NCBI GenBank assembly: GCA_965651935.1
Contig: CBFGTC010000021.1
Coordinates: forward strand, 1 to 24,814
Source of the DNA: JAFEDN01 sp965651935
GTDB lineage: Bacteria; Pseudomonadota; Gammaproteobacteria; Coxiellales; Coxiellaceae
Length of the DNA: 24,814 nt
Direction: 5' to 3'
A program made the position numbers and the translations under genes. Of this stretch, positions 8,675 to 16,271 are shown piece after piece (position 1 is the stretch's first letter; each line of letters opens with the position of its first letter). The notes beneath the pieces were generated by a model. The model was not told the origin of the DNA. It saw only the letters and a program-made list of their open reading frames with translations, and searched no databases.

Positions 8675-9145
8675 ATGAATAAGCAATCCAAAACAGTAGA
8701 ACGCGTTATCGCAAATAACAAAAAAGCTTTCCATGATTATTTCATTGAAGAGCGTTTCGAAGCGGGACTGGTCCTCCAAGGGTGGGAAGTCAAAAGCATA
8801 CGAGCTGGAAGAGTCCAACTGAAAGAAAGCTATGTGATTTTAAAAAACGGTGAAGCTTGGGTGATTGGTATGCATATCTCCCCTCTTCTTAGCGCTTCGA
8901 CTCATGTTCAGCCAGAACCTGAGCGATCGCGTAAATTGTTGCTGCATGAACGTGAGCTTGCCAAACTTCATCGGGCCAAGGAGCGCGAAGGTTATACGAT
9001 TGTGGCGATTGATTTGCATTGGCATCGTAATCGAATTAAAGCCGAGATTGCTCTCGCCAAGGGAAAAAAGGCTTATGATAAGCGCGCATCTACCAAGGCG
9101 AGAGAATGGAACCTTGAAAAACAAAGAATTATGCGTCATTCTTAA
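8675..9145 (+). CDS. smpB: SsrA-binding protein SmpB
   Basis: SmpB binds tmRNA and delivers it to stalled ribosomes for trans-translation. The 156-residue length is normal. Diagnostic parts are the N-terminal NKKAFHDYFIEERFEAGL and LQGWEVKSIRAG region, the central tmRNA-binding surface with HISPL, and the basic C-terminal tail GKKAYDKRASTKAREWNLEK, whose helix probes the empty mRNA channel. Its partner ssrA lies about 760 nt downstream on the same strand, with one gene between. The ATG has no obvious Shine-Dalgarno site. Confidence 0.96.
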   Translation: MNKQSKTVERVIANNKKAFHDYFIEERFEAGLVLQGWEVKSIRAGRVQLKESYVILKNGEAWVIGMHISPLLSASTHVQPEPERSRKLLLHERELAKLHRAKEREGYTIVAIDLHWHRNRIKAEIALAKGKKAYDKRASTKAREWNLEKQRIMRHS

Positions 9146-9415
9146 AGCAACACATAAAGAATTAATAGAGAATCGCGATTCACTCTTTTTTTGTGAATAT
9201 AAATAAGCCAACTATCACTATTGGGCGGAAAAATAGTTACAAATCACAGTTTCACTTCGACACATCACCTCTCCATGTAGAAAAAAAGATCAATAAAATA
9301 TAATTTTGCTTCTTTTTGTTCATTTTTTGTTCTATATTTAAGCATTAAGGAGGGCTGTTAGGAAGCAGTTCATTATAACAGCAAGGATGCTATTTTGTGT
9401 TGTTAGGAGATGAAC
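9146..9415 (+). promoter_or_regulatory. intergenic leader of the L,D-transpeptidase gene with a hairpin
   Basis: This gap of 270 nt contains no gene. A weak hairpin plus T-run near 9178-9198 (ATTCAC/GTGAAT around a run of T) may end smpB transcription. Closer to the next gene, GCTGTTA (9354-9360) and TAACAGC (9376-9382) are perfect inverted repeats with a 15-nt loop. A free-standing AAGGAGG at 9346-9352 has no start codon at the right distance. A second AGGAG (9405-9409) serves the actual start. The layout suggests a structured 5' untranslated region, but no known riboswitch class is recognised. Confidence 0.35.
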
Positions 9416-9880
9416 ATGAAATGGTTTAGTAGTGTAAAATCAATAGGATGCTCTTTAATTTGTACTTTTTTGATGATTCCTGGTTTCGCCTTTGCGGAAA
9501 AAATGTTTGTTTTTGATCCCACAAAACACCGTTGGTATGCTATCGAAAATGGTGAGGTCATTCGAAGCGGGATTGCTTCAGGCGGCGCTAATTATTGTCC
9601 AGATACAGGTCGCCGATGTCGCACCACTGTGGGAAGTTTTAGGGTTATCAGCAAAGGAGGGCCTGATTGTAAATCCTCTATTTACCCAATAGGCCGTGGT
9701 GGTGCACCCATGCCTTATTGTATGCATTTTTCCAAATATTATGCTGTTCATGGTTCATACCATTTGTCCAGTACACAAAATATAAGCCATGGTTGCATTC
9801 GTATCGAACCGGATGAAGCGCGCTGGTTAAGCCAAAATTTCATGCAAATTGGTACTCGCGTTGTTGTAAAACCTTATTAA
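9416..9880 (+). CDS. secreted L,D-transpeptidase (YkuD domain)
   Basis: This is a short single-domain YkuD protein of about 154 residues. Such enzymes form or exchange peptidoglycan cross-links or attach lipoproteins in the periplasm. The first 27 residues are a classical signal peptide, with likely cleavage after AFA. The catalytic motif is complete: H112-G followed by SHGCIR with H125, catalytic C127 and R129. Three further cysteines (C61, C68, C85) lie in the variable region and may form disulfides. The ATG at 9416 is preferred over 9410 because AGGAG at 9405-9409 directly abuts the earlier ATG. The ssrA promoter overlaps its last codons. Confidence 0.88.
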   Translation: MKWFSSVKSIGCSLICTFLMIPGFAFAEKMFVFDPTKHRWYAIENGEVIRSGIASGGANYCPDTGRRCRTTVGSFRVISKGGPDCKSSIYPIGRGGAPMPYCMHFSKYYAVHGSYHLSSTQNISHGCIRIEPDEARWLSQNFMQIGTRVVVKPY

Positions 9881-9892
9881 AAGATGTATAAT
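9864..9892 (+). promoter_or_regulatory. ssrA promoter
   Basis: TTGTAA (9864-9869) and a perfect TATAAT (9887-9892) are separated by 17 nt. They lie 11 nt before the mature tmRNA 5' end at 9904. The -35 box is inside the end of the upstream transpeptidase gene. Confidence 0.75.
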
Positions 9893-9903
9893 TAAATTAT
9901 AAA

Positions 9904-10325
9904 GGGGGCGACCTGGCTTCGACGCGGGTTGCAAAGCCTGAGGTGCATGTCGAGCAAGCAATGAGGCTCGTAAATCCTAAATTGCAAACCAATAGCTGGA
10001 AACTTATTCAGCCGTAAAGCTGCAAACGACAACAACGCATTGGCTTTAGCCGCTGCCTAATTGTCGCCGACCGTCCTAAGAAAACGGTACAGCCCATTGC
10101 CCGGTGAGTGCTTATGTAACCGGTATCTCTCACGAGATTTGCAATGGTCATACTCATAAGATCGCCAGCTGGCATGGCTCATGACCAGTTGGTTAAACCA
10201 AAAGAGCTCGCTGCTGGTTTTCCCCTGCTTATCGGGTGGCCAGTAGTTAAATCAAAGATAAGACTAAGCATGTAGATCTGAGGGTAGAGGATCAGCGGAC
10301 GCGGGTTCAATTCCCGCCGCCTCCA
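9904..10325 (+). ncRNA. ssrA: transfer-messenger RNA (tmRNA)
   Basis: tmRNA rescues stalled ribosomes and tags the unfinished protein for proteolysis. The 5' end GGGGGCG (9904-9910) pairs over seven bases with CGCCTCC near the 3' end to form the acceptor stem. GACCTGGCTTCGACG is the conserved 5' D-like region and GGGTTCAATTCCCGCC is the T-arm. The discriminator A is at 10325 and is followed by CGC, so CCA is not encoded and must be added. The tag reading frame is 10022-10060 and encodes ANDNNALALAAA then TAA. It is hydrophobic and ends in the alanine-rich degron recognised by ClpXP. It is a one-piece tmRNA. Its 3' flank is a frequent island integration site. Confidence 0.95.
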
Positions 10326-10397
10326 CGCTATAACCATTTGATATTAAATATAAAAATTTATTTTTGACTCCCTTCGAGTTTATTATGAATAATTTAT

Positions 10398-10430
10398 CGA
10401 CAATAATAGGCCATCAAAGACAATTCACAT
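10398..10430 (+). repeat. left copy of the island-flanking imperfect direct repeat
   Basis: The segment starting CGACAATAATAGG matches 24097-24133 in the same orientation. The repeat was interrupted by the ISL3 element and resumes at 11526 with ACCA. With the element removed, about 32 of 37 positions agree. It lies 73 nt after the end of ssrA. It is a candidate boundary of the foreign segment. Confidence 0.55.
10423..10430 (+). repeat. 8-bp target-site duplication of the ISL3 element (left)
   Basis: ATTCACAT here is repeated exactly at 11518-11525, directly outside the two terminal inverted repeats. Eight base pairs is the usual duplication size for ISL3-family insertions. Confidence 0.85.
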
Positions 10431-10459
10431 GGGTCTTTCCCACTTTAGGGGGCAGTTAA

Positions 10460-10933
10460 TCAAGCCCATAATACTTTAACTCGTATTCTGTAATTTTCAA
10501 AATTACGGAAGCCATAGGCACGTCGTTGAATGAGTTTCATTTTGCGATGAAAGCCTTCCGTGATGCCATTGTTTTTAGTAAATCGCCCCATTCTGACGAT
10601 CTCATCGCACCAAAGCCATAAAGTTTTACCGAGGGTATTGAGGAAAGAGAAGCGGCTTTCTTTGAGTTGTTGTATGTAATCTAAAAAGATTTTAATTAAG
10701 CGTTTACACTGTTTAGCCCTACAATGTTTAAACATTAAGAGCCGATGTAATTTTTGTTTAAAAGTGTAAACAGCAGCGATGGCGGGTTGATGTCTAAAAT
10801 ACTGATCTCGCCGTTGTAGCTGATGTGATTTTAGACTCAAATCTTTCATCAGCACGCTCAAGGCATCTCTGGACAAACTCTGGCTCACAATTTTAGGATC
10901 GGTAAGGCCACGGTTGAACGATGGTTCCATCAA
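10460..10933 (-). pseudogene. ISL3 transposase, C-terminal fragment
   Basis: This minus-strand reading frame ends with the C-terminal part of an ISL3-type DDE transposase. Recognisable parts are LSRDALSVLMKDLSLK, the FKQKLHRLLMFK segment, and NGITEGFHRKMKLIQRRAYG, which carries the third catalytic acid (the E of ITEG). The end is intact (stop at 10460-10462, inside the terminal repeat). The first residues of the open frame, up to about PKIVSQS, are antisense to the inverted middle fragment and are not transposase-derived. Confidence 0.85.
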
Positions 10934-11185
10934 CGTTATCTTTTAGAAAACCGGGAAACACTTCAAAAAAAATGTCCTACAGTCCTTGGCCTCGATGAAC
11001 ATTCTTTCAGCAAAAAGAAAGGTTATGCCACCACCTTTTGCGATCTCGCTCGGCACAATATCTTCGATGTCGTACCCGGTAAATCCTCTGCTGATCTTGC
11101 CGGTTATTTAAATAATTTACCCGGTAAAGATCGCGTCAAAGTCGTCTGTATCGACTTAAGCTCTTCCTATCGCAGCATCTGTTGA
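10898..11185 (+). pseudogene. ISL3 transposase, middle fragment in inverted orientation
   Basis: Read on the plus strand, this stretch is open for 95 codons. It encodes IGKATVERWFHQ (helix-turn-helix region), then LGLDEHSF with the first catalytic aspartate and VVCIDLSSSYRS with the second. It is therefore the central DDE part of the same transposase whose ends are encoded on the minus strand. It has no start codon of its own and ends at an immediate stop after YRSIC. The breakpoints lie near 10885-10897 and 11174-11184. Confidence 0.82.
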
Positions 11186-11433
11186 TTAAAATATCGGTGA
11201 CAAGGTTTACAATAAAATTTATAAGCTTTAAAGCGCAAGATCATGGGTCGATGCCCGACAGCTTCATGTCGAACATGACGGATAAAGCTGGTTTTTTTAC
11301 GAAGGTGTTTACCATGACAAAAGACACACCTAGCCTTGCGTCGATAGTGGACATCAAGGATTAAGAGCAGATAGCCGCTGACTTTTTGGATGGTAAAGCC
11401 AGGTAAATTTAGGATACAATCCGTATGGGGCAT
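11167..11433 (-). pseudogene. ISL3 transposase, N-terminal fragment
   Basis: The fragment begins at an ATG (11433) with AAGGAG correctly placed and encodes MPHTDCILNLPGF, then the zinc-finger region CVFCHGKH and CKPCH typical of ISL3 transposase N-termini (about 80 residues). It ends abruptly at HRYFNQQ followed by three unrelated residues and a stop, exactly where the inverted middle fragment starts. Confidence 0.85.
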
Positions 11434-11517
11434 ATTTAATCTCCTTTTTATTGAACAAATCAAGGGGTTAGGTTAACCTAACTTCGATTAAATTGCCCCC
11501 TTAAGTGGGGTAGAGCC

Positions 11518-11525
11518 ATTCACAT
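11518..11525 (+). repeat. 8-bp target-site duplication of the ISL3 element (right)
   Basis: This ATTCACAT is the exact partner of 10423-10430. The sequence resumes with ACCA, which completes the island-flanking repeat found again at 24097-24133. Confidence 0.85.
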
Positions 11526-11564
11526 ACCACGCATATTTATTTTATTTCAGAAAAAGCCTTTGAC

Positions 11565-11651
11565 TTGCTTTTCTTAAAAAAACAAACAATAATGACGAAA
11601 ATTAGCTTTTTGTGGAAAGATATTTCCTATATATTTGAACGACCGTATAAT
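11565..11651 (+). promoter_or_regulatory. candidate promoters of the biosynthetic cluster
   Basis: Two candidates lie in the AT-rich gap before the first cluster gene. One is TTGCTT (11565-11570) with AATAAT (11588-11593) at 17-nt spacing. The other is a perfect TATAAT (11646-11651) without a good -35 box, which would need an activator. No Fur-box-like palindrome was seen. AGGAG precedes the ATG at 11697. Confidence 0.4.
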
Positions 11652-11696
11652 GTTTTCTCAGGAGAGTTTTAAAAGGTATTTTCTTAGGAGTTTTTT

Positions 11697-13352
11697 ATGG
11701 AAACTAACTTAGTTCAAAAAAAAACTAAGCAAATAAAAAAGGACTTACTGACTGAAGAAAAAAGTGAAGAATATATACTTATTTCGTATTCCCAAGCAAT
11801 AAAAAAAGTGCTGTCTTTTTCTGGTTCATATACGTTATCACGATTAGGAGCTGCTCTAAATGCCATAGGCAATGGAATAATTTTAGCAAGACTTAGTGAA
11901 TCAGAAAATGCAGCCGGTTCCTTTGTGACAACTTTAACCGCAGCAGTCTTAGGAACTGTCAGGAATATAATGCTTTCAACCGGTATGGTTATTGGAGAGC
12001 AGGATCAAAAAGATGATACATCTGATCAGCAAGTAAGTGATACTTTAAAAAAAAGCTGGATTTTGGCTGGTCTTTTCAGTTTTCCTGCCATCACCTTACT
12101 CTTGAATAGTGAATCCATATTAGTGCGATTAGGTATTCAAAAAGAAGTAGCTCACGACACTCAACGATTTTTCATAGGATTATCATATGGCATACCAGCA
12201 ATTTTTTGGCTAACTTGCGACCAACAATTTGCGCTTGGAATAAAAAAACATAAGATTGTTTTGATAAGTGGAATAACTTACGCACTTTTGCCAATGATGA
12301 TTGGTTTTCCGTTGGCTTTAATTACACCATTAGGCATCAGTGGATTAGGCCATGGTGCAGCTATTTCTGGTTGGCTAACTCTAATCGGTATAAGGGTTTA
12401 TTTTAAAATAAGAGCTTCAGAATTTGATAAATATGAACTATTTAAAATTAAATGTGAAAATATAAAATACAGTGATTTTTGTGAATTACTGAACAGAGGT
12501 CTAGCATTAGGATTCCAAAATATAACTGAGTGGGCTAATTTGTTAGCTCTTTCTATTATGACTGGTGAAATAAATAGTGATGATTTAATTGATTTACAAG
12601 TATCATTGAGACCAATAGCTTCTTACATCATTATATTGATGGGCTTAGCTCAAGCCGTAGGTGTTATGGTTTCTCGCTACCGGGGCGCAGACCAAAAAGC
12701 CTTCGAAAAAGGCGACATAGAATTTTCAAGAATAGCAAAAATAAACGCAAGAACTGTTGGTAATATGGGAATAATAATCGGCTTTTCATCAAGTTTAATT
12801 GTAAGCGCTATTATTATTGGATTGTCTAATCAGTTAGTTTGGCTTTTGGGAGACTCAGAGCATAACTCATATGATGACTCGTTGGCAAAATCCTTACTGC
12901 TTATAACGAGTGGTGGTTTATTAGTTGACTCAATTCGAAGTATTGCAAGTGTTATCTTAGTCGGAAATAAAGACCCCTGGGTTCCCCCACTATTAAGTTT
13001 TGTTTTTATGTCATTATTATCTGCGCCTGCTGGTGGATTAATATCACTCTACTTCAAATTCAGTGTTAACTGGTTATATATAACAAGAGACATTGGTATA
13101 ACACTTGCCGCAATGAGTATAGGATGTAGATGGTTACAAAAAAGTAGTATTAATTTAAAAACCACTCCCTTGTTAGTTAAAGAAAAAAAGCATACAAAAA
13201 AAGATGACCAAGTATTATCAAGAGTCGATAGTTCAATTCAAGGAAAAAATCCATCGAAATGCTTTGATTGGTTTAGAACTACCAGGCCTCAAGATGAGGA
13301 TTATCAAGCTCTTGGAACTTCAGCAAAATCATCTTTGTGTATAATTTTATAA
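11697..13352 (+). CDS. MATE-family efflux transporter with long cytosolic tail
   Basis: This 551-residue protein has about 12 membrane segments between residues about 40 and 480 and fits the MATE (multi-antimicrobial extrusion) family, which exports drugs and metabolites with Na+ or H+. As first gene of the cluster it probably exports the product or gives self-resistance. Two parts are unusual: a charged N-terminal extension of about 35 residues, and a hydrophilic C-terminal tail of about 70 residues. The tail ends in SSLCIIL, whose last four residues fit the eukaryotic CaaX prenylation pattern. Whether this tail means anything is not known. AGGAG lies 6 nt upstream of the ATG. Confidence 0.8.
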   Translation: METNLVQKKTKQIKKDLLTEEKSEEYILISYSQAIKKVLSFSGSYTLSRLGAALNAIGNGIILARLSESENAAGSFVTTLTAAVLGTVRNIMLSTGMVIGEQDQKDDTSDQQVSDTLKKSWILAGLFSFPAITLLLNSESILVRLGIQKEVAHDTQRFFIGLSYGIPAIFWLTCDQQFALGIKKHKIVLISGITYALLPMMIGFPLALITPLGISGLGHGAAISGWLTLIGIRVYFKIRASEFDKYELFKIKCENIKYSDFCELLNRGLALGFQNITEWANLLALSIMTGEINSDDLIDLQVSLRPIASYIIILMGLAQAVGVMVSRYRGADQKAFEKGDIEFSRIAKINARTVGNMGIIIGFSSSLIVSAIIIGLSNQLVWLLGDSEHNSYDDSLAKSLLLITSGGLLVDSIRSIASVILVGNKDPWVPPLLSFVFMSLLSAPAGGLISLYFKFSVNWLYITRDIGITLAAMSIGCRWLQKSSINLKTTPLLVKEKKHTKKDDQVLSRVDSSIQGKNPSKCFDWFRTTRPQDEDYQALGTSAKSSLCIIL

Positions 13353-13397
13353 ACTAATAGGAATGATAATATTGTGATTATAGGAACGAGGCATACA

Positions 13398-14576
13398 ATG
13401 GAACACCTTATAAAGCAAAATATGCAGAAGTTAATCCCGGATATGGTAAAGATGCGCCATCATATCCATTCTTATCCAGAACTAGCTGGTGAAGAAACAG
13501 CTACTGCTCTTATGATAGCTGACAAATTAAAAAATTTTGATCTCCAAGTTAGCACTGGCATTGCTGGGGCCGGTATAGTCGCAATACTAGATTCTGGTAA
13601 ACTTGGCAAAACAGTTGCTCTACGTGCTGAATTGGATGCTCTCCCTATCTTTGAACAATCTACAGCGCCATATAAATCTAAAATTGATGGGAAAATGCAT
13701 GCTTGTGGTCATGACGGTCATATCGCAACTTCGCTTACGATTGCTGGCATATTATCTAACTGTAAAGACCATTTTAAAGGAAGAATTAAATTTATTTTTC
13801 AGCCTGCTGAAGAAACCTCCGGATCAGGCGCAATTAAAATGGTAGATAATAACGTATTAGAAAATCCGAAAGTTGATGCCATTTTTGCGTTTCATGGCAC
13901 TCATAGGTATGAGCTTGGGAAATTCGCTACTAAAGTTGGGTGTTTAATGGCAAGTCATGACACTTTCATTATTAATCTTAAAGGAGAAGGTGGTTATGTA
14001 TCGAGTGCTTATTCGAGAAATAATCCTATTTATATAGGCTCTCTTATAGTGCAAGACCTAAAAAATTTGCAATCCAACAGCTCTTCATCATCAGAAGTTC
14101 CGATTATATCGGTTACCCAGTTTCATGCTGGGGATAGTCATAATATAATTCCGAACGAAGTTTCTATTATAGGGTCTATTCGCGCTATAAGTATCTCTAC
14201 ACAAACGCAGATTAAGGAGCAAATAATAAAAACTGTGATGGAGTCAGCAAAACGTTTTGGCATGGAGATTACCGTTAATTTTCATGATAACCTGCCCCCC
14301 GTGATTAATTCTTCTTATGAAACTGAATTAGTCGTCAAAGTTGCTGAAACTATTTTAGGAAAGGAAAATGTGATTTCCACAATGGATACGATTATGGCTC
14401 CCGAAGGCTTTGCAAGTTACTTAGAAAAAATCCCGGGGTGTTTCTTTTATATGGGTAACGGATCACAAAGAGGAAGTGTACATAAAGCAGATTATGATTT
14501 TAATGATGAGACTATACCGTTAGCAGCCGAAGTGCTGAGTATGGTTATAATGACTTACTTAAATACATCACAATAG
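13398..14576 (+). CDS. M20-family amidohydrolase (IAA-amino-acid hydrolase/hippurate hydrolase-like)
   Basis: This M20D metallohydrolase of about 392 residues belongs to a family that removes acyl groups from amino acids by amide hydrolysis. The metal ligands are visible: C103 and H105 in HACGHDGH, E138/E139 in PAEE, H166 in FHGTH and H362 in VHKADYDFND. E336 in MAPEGFASYL matches the conserved late acid. The lid domain is unusual. Where the family has GGHGA-x-PH, this protein has GGYVSSAYSRN, so the usual lid histidine at position 200 is tyrosine. The start at 13398 is chosen because GAGG precedes it by 6 nt. A GTG at 13374 would add eight residues. In context it may deacylate an intermediate or modify the final product. 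Confidence 0.85.
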   Translation: MEHLIKQNMQKLIPDMVKMRHHIHSYPELAGEETATALMIADKLKNFDLQVSTGIAGAGIVAILDSGKLGKTVALRAELDALPIFEQSTAPYKSKIDGKMHACGHDGHIATSLTIAGILSNCKDHFKGRIKFIFQPAEETSGSGAIKMVDNNVLENPKVDAIFAFHGTHRYELGKFATKVGCLMASHDTFIINLKGEGGYVSSAYSRNNPIYIGSLIVQDLKNLQSNSSSSSEVPIISVTQFHAGDSHNIIPNEVSIIGSIRAISISTQTQIKEQIIKTVMESAKRFGMEITVNFHDNLPPVINSSYETELVVKVAETILGKENVISTMDTIMAPEGFASYLEKIPGCFFYMGNGSQRGSVHKADYDFNDETIPLAAEVLSMVIMTYLNTSQ

Positions 14577-14607
14577 TATGTGATAAATTCTTAAAAGGAC
14601 AAGGACG

Positions 14608-16257
14608 ATGAAAATGAAAAGTTCGGAATTATTTTTAAAGGCGGCGTACAAACTTGGAATAGAAAATGTGTTTGGGATTGTAGGAGGTGAATCTCAAGCG
14701 ATCCAGTTTGATGAAGAAAAAAATATTAATTTTTACCTCACTCGCCATGAATTTGCTGCTGGAATTATGGCTGACGTATATAGTAGAATTACCGGGAAAC
14801 CACAAATGTGTTATTCAACAATGGGGCCTGGTCTTACTAATTTGTCAACTGGCGTTTTCTCAGCAATCCAAGATCGCTCGCCTATTCTGGTTGTATCTGC
14901 ACAAATTCCTAAGCAGGAGATTTTTTTCAACGAAACACATCAATGTCTTGATAATGTCGGATTTATGAAAACCATTACTAAGTATGCTGTAGAAATTGAT
15001 GACGTTATGCAGATCCCAGAAATTCTTACCAAAGCTTTAAGTATCGCAGTAGATGGAATACCGGGACCTGTTTATATAAGTTTCCCATGGGATCTTATGA
15101 AGATAGAAATTGAAGAAGAAAAAGCAAAAGAAATGCTTAACAATTTAAAACCCATCGTTAAAGCCATACCTCCATCCCCTGATTATGCACAATTGGATTT
15201 GGTTATTGAAAAAATCATTGCTGCTAAACATCCACTTATTCTTGCAGGAAATCAAGTTATTAGAGAAGAATGTTGTGAGAAATTACTCCAATTCATAAAT
15301 GCAACTAATATTCCTATTATGTCAACGATATGTTCTAAAGGAGTTATCTCAGAAGAACATCAATTATGCCTTACAAGCGCCAATAAATATATCGATAAAA
15401 TTTACTTAAAAACTTTAACAAAGGAAGTTTTCTCTGAATGTGATCTTATTTTATTAATAGGATATGATATCGGAGAAGATGCCAAACCTTCACTTTGGGA
15501 AAAAATTGAAAGTATAGTTATCAATAGTTTTTACAACAAGGTCGATAAAGTATTTCAACCGGGGATGCTTTGTATTGGTAAGCTTTCGGAATCACTAGAA
15601 TACTTATGTAAAGCAAATATTCCGCCAAAAAAATTATCAAATAGCTCTATAAATGCAAAAAAATCTCTTGATGAAAAAAATATTCAAGATAACGGCGAAT
15701 CAAAATTTATTGAATCCATAATGAATGCGGTAAGAAATGCATTAGGAGAACGCGGAATATTATGTGTAGATGTTGGATTACATAAACTATATGCCGCTTT
15801 ATTTTCTAAGACTTATTATCCCAACACATTTATTAGTTCCGGCGTATGTAGCACCTTTGGCTTTGGTTTACCGGCTGGGCTGGGAGTTAAGCTTGCCATG
15901 CCGCAAGAAAGAGTATGCGTTGTTTGTGGAGACGGAGGTTTTCATTCTACAAGTCAAGATCTCGAAACGGCAATACGCTACAACATACCAATAGTAATAG
16001 TGGTTTTGAATGATAGTGCATTTGGCATGATTAAATGTTGTCAGTTTATAGCCAGAAATGAGATATTTAGGCATTCTGTTGAGTTAGGGAAAGTGGATTT
16101 TGTAATGCTTGCTAATGCTAATGGCATGGAAGCTAAACTAATATCCGATCCCATTGAGCTGGAAACAGTAATGAAAGAAGCATTTGAAAAAAATATTTCG
16201 CTGTTAATTGATGTGCCTGTTAAATATCCATATCAATTGATAGCTCAAACAGTATAA
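14608..16257 (+). CDS. thiamine-diphosphate-dependent enzyme (acetolactate-synthase-like)
   Basis: This 549-residue ThDP enzyme has the three-domain layout of the acetolactate synthase/pyruvate oxidase group. The N-terminal pyrimidine domain has the catalytic glutamate E48 (TRHEFAAGIMAD), followed by a central domain. The C-terminal domain has GDGG (441-444) and N468-D469 as the Mg-ThDP motif. The family decarboxylates a 2-keto acid and transfers the carbanion to an acceptor. Relatives in secondary metabolism include N2-(2-carboxyethyl)arginine synthase of the clavulanate pathway, which instead forms C-N bonds. Its donor and acceptor cannot be read here. It is not in an ilv context and no regulatory subunit follows, so a role in the cluster is more likely than in valine synthesis. 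Confidence 0.85.
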   Translation: MKMKSSELFLKAAYKLGIENVFGIVGGESQAIQFDEEKNINFYLTRHEFAAGIMADVYSRITGKPQMCYSTMGPGLTNLSTGVFSAIQDRSPILVVSAQIPKQEIFFNETHQCLDNVGFMKTITKYAVEIDDVMQIPEILTKALSIAVDGIPGPVYISFPWDLMKIEIEEEKAKEMLNNLKPIVKAIPPSPDYAQLDLVIEKIIAAKHPLILAGNQVIREECCEKLLQFINATNIPIMSTICSKGVISEEHQLCLTSANKYIDKIYLKTLTKEVFSECDLILLIGYDIGEDAKPSLWEKIESIVINSFYNKVDKVFQPGMLCIGKLSESLEYLCKANIPPKKLSNSSINAKKSLDEKNIQDNGESKFIESIMNAVRNALGERGILCVDVGLHKLYAALFSKTYYPNTFISSGVCSTFGFGLPAGLGVKLAMPQERVCVVCGDGGFHSTSQDLETAIRYNIPIVIVVLNDSAFGMIKCCQFIARNEIFRHSVELGKVDFVMLANANGMEAKLISDPIELETVMKEAFEKNISLLIDVPVKYPYQLIAQTV

Positions 16258-16271
16258 AATAAGAGGTTTCT

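Larger units (their letters stand above)
10431..11517 (-). mobile_element. degenerate ISL3-family insertion sequence
   Basis: The element is bounded by imperfect terminal inverted repeats. The left end starts GGGTCTTTCCCACTTT and the right end, read inward, starts GGCTCTACCCCACTTA, with about 20 of the first 25 positions matching. An 8-bp direct repeat flanks it. At about 1.09 kb it is shorter than intact ISL3 elements (usually about 1.3-1.5 kb). The transposase is split into three parts, with the middle part in inverted orientation, so the element cannot make a functional transposase. It inserted into the repeat next to ssrA. Confidence 0.88.

Noticed and set aside
10326..10397. Rho-independent terminator of ssrA
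   Set aside because: The region is AT-rich with a run of T, but no stable GC-containing stem precedes it.
11182..11364. Plus-strand 60-codon frame opposite the ISL3 N-terminal fragment
   Set aside because: It is antisense to the zinc-finger part of the transposase and has no ribosome site or recognisable domain.
13360..13380. Fur-box-like AATGATAAT before the M20 gene
   Set aside because: Only about 10 of 19 positions fit the consensus, and the second half of the palindrome is missing. It is likely chance in AT-rich DNA.
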